From NCBI GenBank assembly GCA_023392945.1, contig JAEWNB010000010.1, positions 1 to 23,581 of the forward strand: a stretch of 23,581 bases of DNA. The letters are read 5' to 3'. This document shows positions 16,526-23,581 of this stretch, piece after piece; within the stretch, counting starts at the first letter, position 1; each line of letters opens with the position of its first letter. The position numbers and the translations under genes are program-made. The notes beneath the pieces are model-generated. The model did no database searches and was not told the origin of the DNA. It worked only from the letters and a program-made list of their open reading frames with translations. The DNA is from Bacteroidota bacterium (GTDB taxonomy: Bacteria; Bacteroidota; Bacteroidia; Bacteroidales; WCHB1-69).

Positions 16526-17491
16526 ATGATTATAGTGACGGGCGCAGCCGGTTTTATTGGCAGTTGCATGGTAGGAAAACTAAACTCGCTTAATATTGAT
16601 AATATTATTATTGTTGATGATTTTACTAAGGAAAATAAACTTAAGAATTGGACTAATAAACATTTTAGCGATAAGATTCAACGAGAAGATTTTTTCAAAT
16701 GGGCAGAACTCAATATCCAAAAGATTGATTTTATTATTCATTTAGGAGCAAGAACAGACACGACTGAAAGCGACTATTCGGTTTTTGAAGAATTAAATCT
16801 ATCCTATTCCCAAAGGATGTGGAGCTTCGCTACAAAACATGGAATTCCACTTCTATATGCCTCATCTGCGGCCACTTATGGCGATGGGAGATTTGGATAT
16901 AGTGACAATGAAAAAAATATTTCCAAGTTAGTTCCCTTAAATGCATACGGCAAATCAAAAAATGAATTTGATAAATGGGTTCTCAAACAGAAAAATCAGC
17001 CTCCTTATTGGGCCGGATTTAAGTTTTTTAATGTTTACGGACCAAACGAATATCATAAAGGACGCATGTCATCTGTAATTTATCATTCCTATAATCAGAT
17101 ACATGAAACCGGTAAGATAAAATTATTTCGATCTCACAACCCCGCCTATCTTGACGGAGAACAACTTCGTGATTTTATTTATGTAAAAGACGTTGTCAAT
17201 GTTTTATATTGGTTTTTGCAAAAACCACGGAAAAGCTCTATCTATAACTTAGGAACCGGATACGCACGTCATTTTCTATCTTTAGCAAATGCCACTTTCA
17301 AAGCCTTGAATATAGAACCATCTATTGAATTTATTGACATTCCTATAGATATTCGTAATCAATATCAATACTATACTCAAGCTGAAATGAAAAAATTGAA
17401 AAGTCTAGGATATAGAAAATCTTTTCATTCATTAGAAAATGGAATCGATGAATATGTAACACGTTATCTGAAGAAAAATATGATTTATTAA
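16526..17491 (+). CDS. hldD: ADP-L-glycero-D-manno-heptose 6-epimerase HldD
   Basis: NADP-dependent short-chain dehydrogenase that epimerises ADP-D-glycero-D-manno-heptose to the L-glycero form for the LPS inner core. The 321 residues include the Rossmann motif TGAAGFIG (5-12), HLGARTDTT (72-80), SSAATYGDG (113-121), the YGKSK active-site motif (Tyr141, Lys145), NVYGPNEYHKGRMSSV (169-184; Lys178 matches the second catalytic residue known from E. coli), RDFIYVKDV and YNLGTG. The NVYGPNEYHKGR block separates HldD from other sugar epimerases. It stands alone between two intergenic gaps with its own promoter. The other heptose genes are not in the window. Confidence 0.95.
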   Translation: MIIVTGAAGFIGSCMVGKLNSLNIDNIIIVDDFTKENKLKNWTNKHFSDKIQREDFFKWAELNIQKIDFIIHLGARTDTTESDYSVFEELNLSYSQRMWSFATKHGIPLLYASSAATYGDGRFGYSDNEKNISKLVPLNAYGKSKNEFDKWVLKQKNQPPYWAGFKFFNVYGPNEYHKGRMSSVIYHSYNQIHETGKIKLFRSHNPAYLDGEQLRDFIYVKDVVNVLYWFLQKPRKSSIYNLGTGYARHFLSLANATFKALNIEPSIEFIDIPIDIRNQYQYYTQAEMKKLKSLGYRKSFHSLENGIDEYVTRYLKKNMIY

Positions 17492-17575
17492 AATTAATGG
17501 TCTAACAATCAAATAGTTAATTCAATTTCATTAAATATCTTCAAAAAATATTTTATTATTCCAAACTATTTTTTA

Positions 17576-17583
17576 TACCTTTG
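17576..17583 (+). promoter_or_regulatory. -7 box of the recQ transcript
   Basis: TACCTTTG matches TAnnTTTG exactly. It lies 83 bases before the recQ ATG but only 15 before the ATG of the small frame at 17599. That is the same box-to-ATG distance as at hldD (16510 to 16526) and close to that at the SRPBCC gene. Confidence 0.55.
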
Positions 17584-17598
17584 TTAAACAATTTACTG

Positions 17599-17667
17599 AT
17601 GGACAAAACCACAAAAATTAAAATAAAGCATTTATCATTTAAAGCAATATTCATCGTTAATCACTAA
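17599..17667 (+). CDS. Possible 22-residue leader peptide upstream of recQ
   Basis: A short frame (ATG at 17599, stop TAA at 17665-17667) encoding the basic peptide MDKTTKIKIKHLSFKAIFIV plus NH. Its TAA shares its last A with the recQ ATG (TAATG), the arrangement of translational coupling by termination-reinitiation. It begins 15 bases after a perfect -7 box, where a first gene normally starts in this phylum, while recQ itself begins 83 bases after. It is in a different frame from recQ, so it is not a missed N-terminus. No family is recognised, and chance cannot be excluded for so short a frame. Confidence 0.4.
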   Translation: MDKTTKIKIKHLSFKAIFIVNH

Positions 17668-19865
17668 TGGAAAATTATACTAATAAAGAGATATATTCAA
17701 AGCTGAAAAACATTTTCGGCTACAATAGTTTTAAAGGGGAACAGCTTAAAATTATAAAATCATTACTCAAAGGGAAAGATTGTTTTGTAATTATGCCCAC
17801 AGGCGGGGGAAAATCACTTTGTTATCAGTTGCCTGCTTTGATGCTAGACGGAACGGCAATAATTATTTCCCCACTTATAGCATTGATGAAAAACCAAGTA
17901 GACGCAATTCGTAACTTTGGTACCGATTTGGGAATTGCACATTTTCTAAACTCATCACTTACCAGAACTGAAATCAAAATTGTGAAAGATGACCTACTTT
18001 CCGGAAAGACTAAATTATTATATGTTGCACCAGAATCTCTTACTAAGGAAGAAAATATTGATTTTTTTCAAGATATAAATATCTCTTTTTATGCTATTGA
18101 TGAAGCTCATTGTATATCAGAATGGGGACATGATTTCAGACCTGAATACAGACGCATAAGAACTATCATTGATGCCATTGGAAAGAAAGTTCCTGTTATT
18201 GCTTTAACCGCAACTGCAACTCCAAAAGTTCAGAGTGATATTCAAAAGAACCTTTCGATGGACAAAGCAGATATTTCTATTTCTTCATTTAACAGACCAA
18301 ATCTCTATTATGAAATTCGCGAAAAAACTCCCAATATTGACAAGGAAATTGTAAAATTCATCAAGAGTAATTCAGGAAAATCAGGAATAATTTATTGCTT
18401 AAGCAGAAAAAAAGTTGAAGAACTTGCCAGCTTTTTACAAGTAAACAAAATCCGCGCCCTCCCCTATCATGCAGGACTTGATTCTGCCACCCGTGTAAAT
18501 AATCAGGATGCATTTTTGATGGAAAAAGCAGAGATTATTGTTGCCACTATTGCTTTCGGAATGGGAATTGACAAGCCTGATGTTCGCTTCGTAATTCATT
18601 ATGATATGCCAAAAAGCCTGGAAGGGTATTATCAGGAAACCGGGCGGTCTGGCCGCGACGACGGAGAAGGCCTCTGTATTGCTTTTTATGATTACAAAGA
18701 TCTTTATAAACTTGAAAAATTCTCAAATAAAAAATCGGTTGCTGAGCAGGAAATTGTCAAACAATTATTAGCTGAAACAGCATCTTATGCCGAATCAACA
18801 AGTTGTAGAAGGAAACATTTACTTCACTACTTCGGAGAAAATTATGAAGAAGAAACTTGTAACAATTGTGATAACTGTAATCACCCAAGGCCTAAAATGA
18901 ATGCTTCTGAACAAGTTCAACTGGCTATCGAAATCATTCAAACTGTAAAACAACAATTTAAGGAAGATCATATTATCGATATATTAACCGGTGATAAAAC
19001 TACTTCAATTATTAAATTCAAACATAATAAACTTAAACAGTTTGGTGAAGGACAAGAATTTAATAAAAAGTTTTGGTCTAATGTGATCAGACTGGCAATC
19101 TTTGAAGGATTACTTATTAAAGATATTGAAAACTACGGACTTTTAAAAGTTACTCCTAAAGGTGAAAAATATTTAAGCAACCCTTATACTATTAATATTG
19201 CCAAACCGGTTACCGATGATTCCGATGAAGATAGTGACCTTATGGACGAGGTAGTCCCAAAAGGAGATGCTATCGACAAAACTCTTTTCTCTCTCCTAAA
19301 GGATTTAAGAAAGACTATTTCTCAAAAGGAAAACTTGCCTCCTTATATTATTTTTCAGGACCCTTCATTGGAAGATATGTGCATTCAGTATCCTACTAAC
19401 ATCGAAGAAATGACTCATATCAGCGGTGTTGGAACCGGAAAGGCTCAGAAGTATGGAAAACCTTTTGCTGAGTTGATAAAAAAATATGTTGTTGAAAACG
19501 AAATTGAAAGACCTCAGGATTTTATCGTAAAATCTGTCATTAAAAAGTCGGCGATCAAAGTGTATATAATCCAAAGTATAGACAGAAAACTGAATTTTGA
19601 AGATATTTCTATTGCTAAAGGGTTGGAAATGAATGAACTTCTCACTGAAATTGAAAATATTGTAGCTTCTGGAACAAAACTTGACATCAGCTATTATATC
19701 GATGAATACATTGAACCCTATCATCAGGATGAAATTCTAGAATACTTCTCTGAAGCCGAAACCGACTCTGTTGACAAGGCCCTTAAATCTCTTGGAGAAG
19801 ATGAATATTCTCTGGAAGAAATCAGAATCATGCGTATCAAATACATGTCAGATGTTGGTAATTAA
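17667..19865 (+). CDS. recQ: ATP-dependent DNA helicase RecQ
   Basis: 3'-5' DNA helicase in recombination and replication-fork repair. At 732 residues it has the long bacteroidetal form. The helicase core carries Walker A PTGGGKS (44-50), the DEAH box in AIDEAHCISEWGHDFRPEYR (~143-162), ALTATATP, NRPNLYY, IATIAFGMGIDKPDVR-type motif V and the QETGRSGRD motif VI. The RQC region has a zinc site (CRRKHLLHYFG...CNNCDNC, ~380-410) and a winged helix. An HRDC domain (~530-605) follows, with a C-terminal helix-turn-helix segment (~635-725) of the kind often found in RecQ proteins of this phylum. The ATG overlaps the stop of a short upstream frame; the OmpH-like gene begins 34 bases after. Confidence 0.96.
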   Translation: MENYTNKEIYSKLKNIFGYNSFKGEQLKIIKSLLKGKDCFVIMPTGGGKSLCYQLPALMLDGTAIIISPLIALMKNQVDAIRNFGTDLGIAHFLNSSLTRTEIKIVKDDLLSGKTKLLYVAPESLTKEENIDFFQDINISFYAIDEAHCISEWGHDFRPEYRRIRTIIDAIGKKVPVIALTATATPKVQSDIQKNLSMDKADISISSFNRPNLYYEIREKTPNIDKEIVKFIKSNSGKSGIIYCLSRKKVEELASFLQVNKIRALPYHAGLDSATRVNNQDAFLMEKAEIIVATIAFGMGIDKPDVRFVIHYDMPKSLEGYYQETGRSGRDDGEGLCIAFYDYKDLYKLEKFSNKKSVAEQEIVKQLLAETASYAESTSCRRKHLLHYFGENYEEETCNNCDNCNHPRPKMNASEQVQLAIEIIQTVKQQFKEDHIIDILTGDKTTSIIKFKHNKLKQFGEGQEFNKKFWSNVIRLAIFEGLLIKDIENYGLLKVTPKGEKYLSNPYTINIAKPVTDDSDEDSDLMDEVVPKGDAIDKTLFSLLKDLRKTISQKENLPPYIIFQDPSLEDMCIQYPTNIEEMTHISGVGTGKAQKYGKPFAELIKKYVVENEIERPQDFIVKSVIKKSAIKVYIIQSIDRKLNFEDISIAKGLEMNELLTEIENIVASGTKLDISYYIDEYIEPYHQDEILEYFSEAETDSVDKALKSLGEDEYSLEEIRIMRIKYMSDVGN

Positions 19866-19899
19866 GTATGAAAAATATATAATAAATTAAATTTATAGT

Positions 19900-20595
19900 A
19901 TGAATAATTTTGAAGAAGAGACTAATTTGACCTCAGTTGAAGAACAAAACGAAATTGAAGTTATACCACAAGTTGAAAAAGAAAAAGATTGTCCCAAAAG
20001 GATGCTATCTCCTACTTTTCGAATTGTCCTTTACCTATTTATGATAATTGCTATCATAGTACTTTTTTTACTTTACTTTTTCTTCCCAAAAGAAAAAGCT
20101 GCTCCAAAAACAACTTATACAGGACTTCCGGGAACAGGAGAAATTGTTTATATCAACATTGATACAATCAATGAAAATTATGATTTAGTTGATATTTTAA
20201 CAAAAGATATTGAAACTGAGCAGGCTAAGCAGGAAGCCATCTTTGCTAATCGACAAAAGGCTTTGGAAAACAAATACAACCAGTTCCAAAAGAATTATCA
20301 AGCCAATATACTGACACCTGCACAAATTCAAAACACTCAGGAACAATTGACTAAAGAAAGTACTATTCTTCAACAAGAATATGACAAGGTATCTTCAGAT
20401 CTCCAAACCAGACATATGGCTGCTTTACAGCAAATTGCAGATTCCTTGATGAATGCTGCCAAGCGTATTAATGCCGGAAGAAATGCCTCCTTTATCTTTA
20501 CCTATCAATACGGAGGACAACTAATAGTTGCCGATCCTACAAAAGATATTACCAAAGAAGTATTGGAAGAGCTAAACAAACCATACAAGAAATAA
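19900..20595 (+). CDS. Membrane-anchored OmpH/Skp-family protein
   Basis: A 231-residue protein whose C-terminal part (~80-230) matches the OmpH/Skp periplasmic chaperone pattern: a first strand EIVYINIDTINENYDL, a long Gln/Lys/Glu-rich coiled coil (~100-190), then NASFIFTYQYGGQLIVADP and a terminal helix. Instead of a signal peptide it has a ~40-residue acidic N-terminus and one hydrophobic segment (~41-62, RIVLYLFMIIAIIVLFLLYF), so it should sit in the inner membrane with the Skp-like part outside. A holdase role for outer-membrane proteins is inferred. The 34-base gap after recQ lacks a promoter, suggesting co-transcription. Confidence 0.82.
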   Translation: MNNFEEETNLTSVEEQNEIEVIPQVEKEKDCPKRMLSPTFRIVLYLFMIIAIIVLFLLYFFFPKEKAAPKTTYTGLPGTGEIVYINIDTINENYDLVDILTKDIETEQAKQEAIFANRQKALENKYNQFQKNYQANILTPAQIQNTQEQLTKESTILQQEYDKVSSDLQTRHMAALQQIADSLMNAAKRINAGRNASFIFTYQYGGQLIVADPTKDITKEVLEELNKPYKK

Positions 20596-20670
20596 TATCA
20601 ATTTTATTTTTTTCTTTTTTATTTGAATAAGATTAAAATAAAATTACTGACTTTTATAAATTATATCTAT

Positions 20671-21219
20671 ATGAAGAAAATTATTTTATACTCTTTATTA
20701 TTTGCATTGCTTACATTTACATATTCATGTAACCATTTTGGCAAGAAAGGTACTATTGACCCTGATGACACTATGCGAGGTAGAAAAGTGATGGAATGGA
20801 ATAGCGACAAAACTCCAAAAGTGGTTTATTTCTACAAGATAGATAAAAACGGAAATATGACAAATGAAAAAATCCGTGAAGTACATTATTTCCCGGGAAA
20901 AAAGAAATATGTCGAAGGTAATCTGAAAAATAATCTGAGAGATGGACAGTGGCGGTCTTATTTCATTGACGGAAAAGTTAATTCTGAGGGTTTTTATGTG
21001 CAGGGAAAAGAAAATGGGACCTATAAAGTATATCGTGAAACCGGCAAACCACTTTATGTCGGACATTATAATATGGGAATATGTGATGGAGAATGGCGTT
21101 TTTATGATGTTAATGGTTTGCTTGAAAGAAAAATGATTGCTGATTCATTAACAGTTGTTTGTGGAAGTTGCCCAAAATGTATCAGAAATATAATGAAACA
21201 ATCAAATAATAATAAATAA
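20671..21219 (+). CDS. MORN-type repeat lipoprotein with C-terminal Cys motif
   Basis: Predicted lipoprotein of 182 residues. The ATG at 20671 gives MKKIILYSLLFALLTFTYSC with Cys20 as lipidation site, although the lipobox (TYSC) is loose. A longer frame from a TTG at 20623 would bury the signal peptide. The body contains repeats of the MORN_2 / YwqK type (EGNLKNNLRDGQWRSYF, EGFYVQGKENGTYKVYRE, VGHYNMGICDGEWRFYD), usually protein-contact modules of unknown specific role. The C-terminus carries CGSCPKC (Cys164, Cys167, Cys170) and a basic/Asn tail. Only 11 bases separate it from tryptophanase, so the two probably share a transcript. No specific function can be given. Confidence 0.78.
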   Translation: MKKIILYSLLFALLTFTYSCNHFGKKGTIDPDDTMRGRKVMEWNSDKTPKVVYFYKIDKNGNMTNEKIREVHYFPGKKKYVEGNLKNNLRDGQWRSYFIDGKVNSEGFYVQGKENGTYKVYRETGKPLYVGHYNMGICDGEWRFYDVNGLLERKMIADSLTVVCGSCPKCIRNIMKQSNNNK

Positions 21220-21230
21220 AAATAAATATT

Positions 21231-22604
21231 ATGGAAATTCCTTTTGCAGAATCATGGAAAATTAAAATGGTTGAACCTATCCATAAAAGCACGTTAAAAG
21301 AACGTGAAAAATGGTTAAAAGAAGCTTGTAATAATGTATTTCAACTTAAAGCAGAACAGGTCTATATTGACTTAATCACTGACTCCGGAACAGGAGCCAT
21401 GAGCGATACCCAATGGGCCGGGATGATGACCGGTGACGAAAGTTATGCCGGAGCTACTTCTTTCTATAAAATGAAAGATATGATAACTAATCTTACCGGA
21501 TTTAAATATATATTGCCAACTCATCAAGGAAGAGCTGCTGAAAATGTATTGTTTAGTGTTCTTGTTAAAGAAGGTCATTTTATTCCGGGAAATTCTCATT
21601 TTGATACTACTAAAGGACACATTGAATCACGTCATGCATTTGCTATTGATTGCACAATTGATGAAGCTAAAGACACCCAACTGGAAATTCCTTTTAAAGG
21701 AAATGTTGATCCTGAAAAACTTGAAAAAGTTTTAGTTGAATCTGGAAATAAAGTCCCTTTTATTATTGTTACCATAACAAATAATACGGCCGGAGGGCAA
21801 CCGGTTTCTATGGAAAATTTACGTGAAGTTCATAAACTGGCAAAAAAATACAAAAAACCGGTTATCTTCGATTCTGCTCGTTTTGCAGAAAATGCTTATT
21901 TTATCAAAACAAGAGAAAAAGGTTATGAAAATAAGACAATTAAAGAGATTACAAAAGAGATGTTCTCCTATGCGGATGGAATGACTATGAGTGCCAAAAA
22001 AGATGCCATTGTAAATATGGGTGGTTTTATTGCTACCAATATTGAAGAATGGTATGATCAGGCTAAAGTATTTGGAATTGTTTTTGAGGGATTTGTTACC
22101 TACGGCGGAATGAATGGTCGCGATATGAATGCTCTTGCAATCGGACTGGATGAAAATACAGAATTTGAAAATCTGGAAACCCGTATCAAGCAAGTTGCTT
22201 ATCTTGCTAAACGACTGGATGAATTTGAAATTCCTTATCAACGTCCTGCCGGTGGACATGCCATTTTTGTTGATGCTCCAAAATTATTGACACATGTTCC
22301 TAAAGAAGAGTTTCCTGCTCAAACGCTCACTATCGAACTTTACCTTGAGGCCGGAATCCGTGGCTGCGAAATTGGGTATCTTTTGGCTGACCGTGACCCC
22401 GTAACCAGAGAGAACCGTTTTAATGGAAATGATTTTCTTAGACTTGCTATCCCTCGTCGTGTATATACTAATAATCACATGGATGTTATTGCTGTAGCTT
22501 TAAAAAATGTGTATGACAGAAGAGAGAAAATTACCAGAGGAGTTAAAATAGTTTGGGAAGCTCCTATTATGAGACATTTTACTGTAAAACTTGAACGTCT
22601 TTAA
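21231..22604 (+). CDS. tnaA: Tryptophanase (L-tryptophan indole-lyase)
   Basis: PLP-dependent beta-eliminating lyase that splits tryptophan into indole, pyruvate and ammonia in the cytoplasm. The 457 residues match the family length. It shows LTDSGTGAMSD, PTHQGRAAENVLFS, HFDTTKGH, ITNNTAGGQPVSM, FDSARFAENAYFIK, the PLP-lysine motif MSAKKDA (Lys257), YGGMNGRDM, PAGGHAIFVDA and MRHFTVKL near the end. The close relative tyrosine phenol-lyase has Arg in an ERG motif that binds the phenol ring; here the equivalent is CEIGYLLADRDP with Ile, as in tryptophanases. It follows the MORN lipoprotein by 11 bases and ends in a strong terminator. No TnaC-like leader or TnaB permease gene is seen nearby. Confidence 0.93.
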   Translation: MEIPFAESWKIKMVEPIHKSTLKEREKWLKEACNNVFQLKAEQVYIDLITDSGTGAMSDTQWAGMMTGDESYAGATSFYKMKDMITNLTGFKYILPTHQGRAAENVLFSVLVKEGHFIPGNSHFDTTKGHIESRHAFAIDCTIDEAKDTQLEIPFKGNVDPEKLEKVLVESGNKVPFIIVTITNNTAGGQPVSMENLREVHKLAKKYKKPVIFDSARFAENAYFIKTREKGYENKTIKEITKEMFSYADGMTMSAKKDAIVNMGGFIATNIEEWYDQAKVFGIVFEGFVTYGGMNGRDMNALAIGLDENTEFENLETRIKQVAYLAKRLDEFEIPYQRPAGGHAIFVDAPKLLTHVPKEEFPAQTLTIELYLEAGIRGCEIGYLLADRDPVTRENRFNGNDFLRLAIPRRVYTNNHMDVIAVALKNVYDRREKITRGVKIVWEAPIMRHFTVKLERL

Positions 22605-22623
22605 TTTTTAAAAATAATTTTTC

Positions 22624-22675
22624 GAAAGTTGATAGTGTTAATTGGAAAACCAATGACATTATCAGCTTTCTTTTT
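22624..22675 (+). terminator. Strong intrinsic terminator after tryptophanase
   Basis: Bases 22624-22645 pair with 22650-22670 around an AAAA loop. The stem is about 21 bp, with three G-U wobbles and one bulged A, and is followed directly by TTTTT (22671-22675). This is a textbook Rho-independent shape and ends the tnaA transcript before the DUF3109 gene. Confidence 0.88.
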
Positions 22676-22701
22676 ATAAATAAATCCGATAAAGTGTTTT
22701 T

Positions 22702-23265
22702 ATGATTATTGTTAATGGGGTACTCGTTTCTGATGAATTAATCGATAATTATTTCTGCTGCGATTTAGAAAAATGTCAGGGTTTATGCTGTGTAGAAGGG
22801 GATGTAGGAGCTCCTCTGGAGCCTCTTGAAGTGGGTGAAATGGAAGATTTCTTCCCTGAATTCAAAAAATATATGACTGAAGAAGGAGTTGCAAAAGTAG
22901 AAAAAGTAGGCACTTTTGATTATGATATGGAAGGGAATTTTGTAACACCACTTCTTGACGATGAAGCTTGCGCTTTCGTTTATTATGAAAATGGTATTGC
23001 AAAATGCGCTATTGAAAAAGCCTTTCTAAATGGAGAAATTGATTTCAGAAAACCAATCTCCTGTCACCTCTACCCTATCAGAATTAACCTATTGCCAGAT
23101 TACGAAGCTCTTAACTACCACCACTGGTTTGTCTGTCAAGATGCTTGTGTAAAAGGGGAAGAACTCAAAATTCCTGTTTATCAATTTCTGAAAGAACCAC
23201 TTATACGAAAATACGGAGAATTGTGGTTTGAGGAACTTGAAAAAGCAGTCAAAAAAAGAAAATAA
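22702..23265 (+). CDS. DUF3109 family cysteine-rich protein
   Basis: A 187-residue cytoplasmic protein of the DUF3109 family, widespread in Bacteroidota and of unknown function. It has ten cysteines: Cys19, 20, 25, 29 and 30 in FCCDLEKCQGLCC, then Cys90, 102, 121, 145 and 149, with CHLYPIRI (121-128) and HHWFVC (140-145). The spacing recalls the CxxxCxxCC sets of YkgJ-type zinc or iron-sulphur binding proteins, so a metal site is likely but not proven. It lies after the tnaA terminator and converges on the RNA ligase gene at the right edge. Confidence 0.85.
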   Translation: MIIVNGVLVSDELIDNYFCCDLEKCQGLCCVEGDVGAPLEPLEVGEMEDFFPEFKKYMTEEGVAKVEKVGTFDYDMEGNFVTPLLDDEACAFVYYENGIAKCAIEKAFLNGEIDFRKPISCHLYPIRINLLPDYEALNYHHWFVCQDACVKGEELKIPVYQFLKEPLIRKYGELWFEELEKAVKKRK

Positions 23266-23303
23266 AATCTTCTGCTTTGACTCCAATTTTGATTTCAAAA
23301 CTA

Positions 23304-23331
23304 ATCCGCAAAAAATGCATTTTTTGGGGAT
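23304..23331. terminator. 28-bp near-perfect palindrome between convergent genes
   Basis: The inner 18 bp (23309-23326, CAAAAAATGCATTTTTTG) is a perfect palindrome. It extends to 23304-23331 with one mismatched pair (ATCC with GGAT). It lies between the DUF3109 stop (23265) and the stop of the leftward ligase gene (23339), where a shared bidirectional terminator is expected. As RNA it folds with a 4-base TGCA loop in either direction. Confidence 0.6.
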
Positions 23332-23338
23332 GGCCTTA

Positions 23339-23581
23339 CTACTCTCTTTGCAATCTGAAACTTTGCAATGTTTTATAGATCGGCCCCTGCGTTGTCAAAT
23401 GACTTTGAATTAAGGAAATTTCGTCAATATTGATAATTTGAGAAGAATAAGGACCGGCTTTTTCAATAGTTTTCCAAAACCGCTTCGTGCTATCTAATTT
23501 TTTAATTCTTCCAATGGTAATGTGTGGAACAAAATTTCCCCGATTCGGTTCAAATCCCATCAGTACTAAATTCTCCTCTAC
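23339..23581 (-). CDS. 2'-5' RNA ligase / cyclic phosphodiesterase, C-terminal part (cut by window edge)
   Basis: The frame stays open to the right edge on the minus strand, adding seven codons (VEENLVL) before the first internal Met, so the gene is partial and its start lies outside. Visible is the C-terminal half of a 2H phosphoesterase: GFEPNRGNFVPHITIGRIK contains the second HxT catalytic motif (His-Ile-Thr), followed by a helix and the strands IINIDEISLIQSHLTTQGPIYKTL that close the LigT/ThpR fold. The first HxT motif must lie beyond base 23581. Such enzymes hydrolyse or ligate 2',5'-linked RNA ends; the physiological substrate is unknown. Confidence 0.82.
   Translation of the reverse strand, partial: VEENLVLMGFEPNRGNFVPHITIGRIKKLDSTKRFWKTIEKAGPYSSQIINIDEISLIQSHLTTQGPIYKTLQSFRLQRE

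Noticed and set aside
20623..20670. Longer N-terminus of the MORN lipoprotein from a TTG at 20623
   Set aside because: It would place 16 residues before a standard lipoprotein signal peptide beginning at the ATG 20671.
21819..22259. 146-codon minus-strand frame inside tnaA
   Set aside because: Antisense to the most conserved part of tryptophanase, Ile/Phe/Ser-rich with no motif; a shadow frame.
21231..22604. Tyrosine phenol-lyase instead of tryptophanase
   Set aside because: The substrate-defining Arg of tyrosine phenol-lyase is replaced by Ile in CEIG, and HFDTTKGH follows the tryptophanase pattern.
1..23581. CRISPR arrays, tRNA genes, insertion sequences, prophage or defence islands
   Set aside because: No regularly spaced repeats, cloverleaf sequences, transposase or phage motifs were seen; gene content is core-type throughout.

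Overview
The window reads as a core chromosomal segment of a low-GC member of the Bacteroidota, most likely order Bacteroidales. This rests on a fused SecDF, a type IX secretion plug protein (DUF5103 family), the divergent tsaD/tamB pair, a tryptophanase with close Bacteroides-type motifs, and several -7 boxes of the Bacteroides form TAnnTTTG. No tRNA, rRNA, CRISPR array, insertion sequence or phage gene was seen.

Layout. Bases 1-319 hold no convincing gene: a possible leftward promoter at the edge, a GC-richer repeat-like patch and a strong terminator. From 7258 leftward lie an SRPBCC-fold protein and LptB (4-base overlap), SecDF, and a large OmpA-family periplasmic protein. From 7417 rightward lie the plug protein and a ROK sugar kinase (4-base overlap). 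tsaD runs leftward and overlaps the ROK gene tail-to-tail by 38 bases. tamB (1541 codons) starts 12 bases from tsaD on the other strand and overlaps an AI-2E family permease. hldD, recQ, a membrane-anchored OmpH/Skp-like protein, a MORN-type lipoprotein, tryptophanase and a DUF3109 protein follow on the plus strand. The right edge cuts a leftward 2'-5' RNA ligase gene.

Theme. Many genes serve the envelope: SecDF (export), LptB and HldD (LPS transport and core sugar), TamB (outer-membrane assembly or lipid transport), the OmpA-like protein (peptidoglycan anchoring), the Skp-like protein and the T9SS plug. TsaD, RecQ, ROK kinase and tryptophanase are housekeeping or catabolic.

Most notable observations: (1) the C-terminal ~125 residues of the OmpA-family protein look like a retropepsin-type aspartic protease domain whose catalytic Asp-Thr-Gly has become Ala-Pro-Asn; (2) a 22-codon reading frame sits between the recQ promoter and recQ and ends in a TAATG overlap with its start; (3) tsaD and tamB start face to face over interlocked promoter boxes, and tamB has no ATG; (4) SecDF carries Asn where the SecF half normally has a conserved intramembrane Asp. 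No wholly new multi-gene system was recognised.
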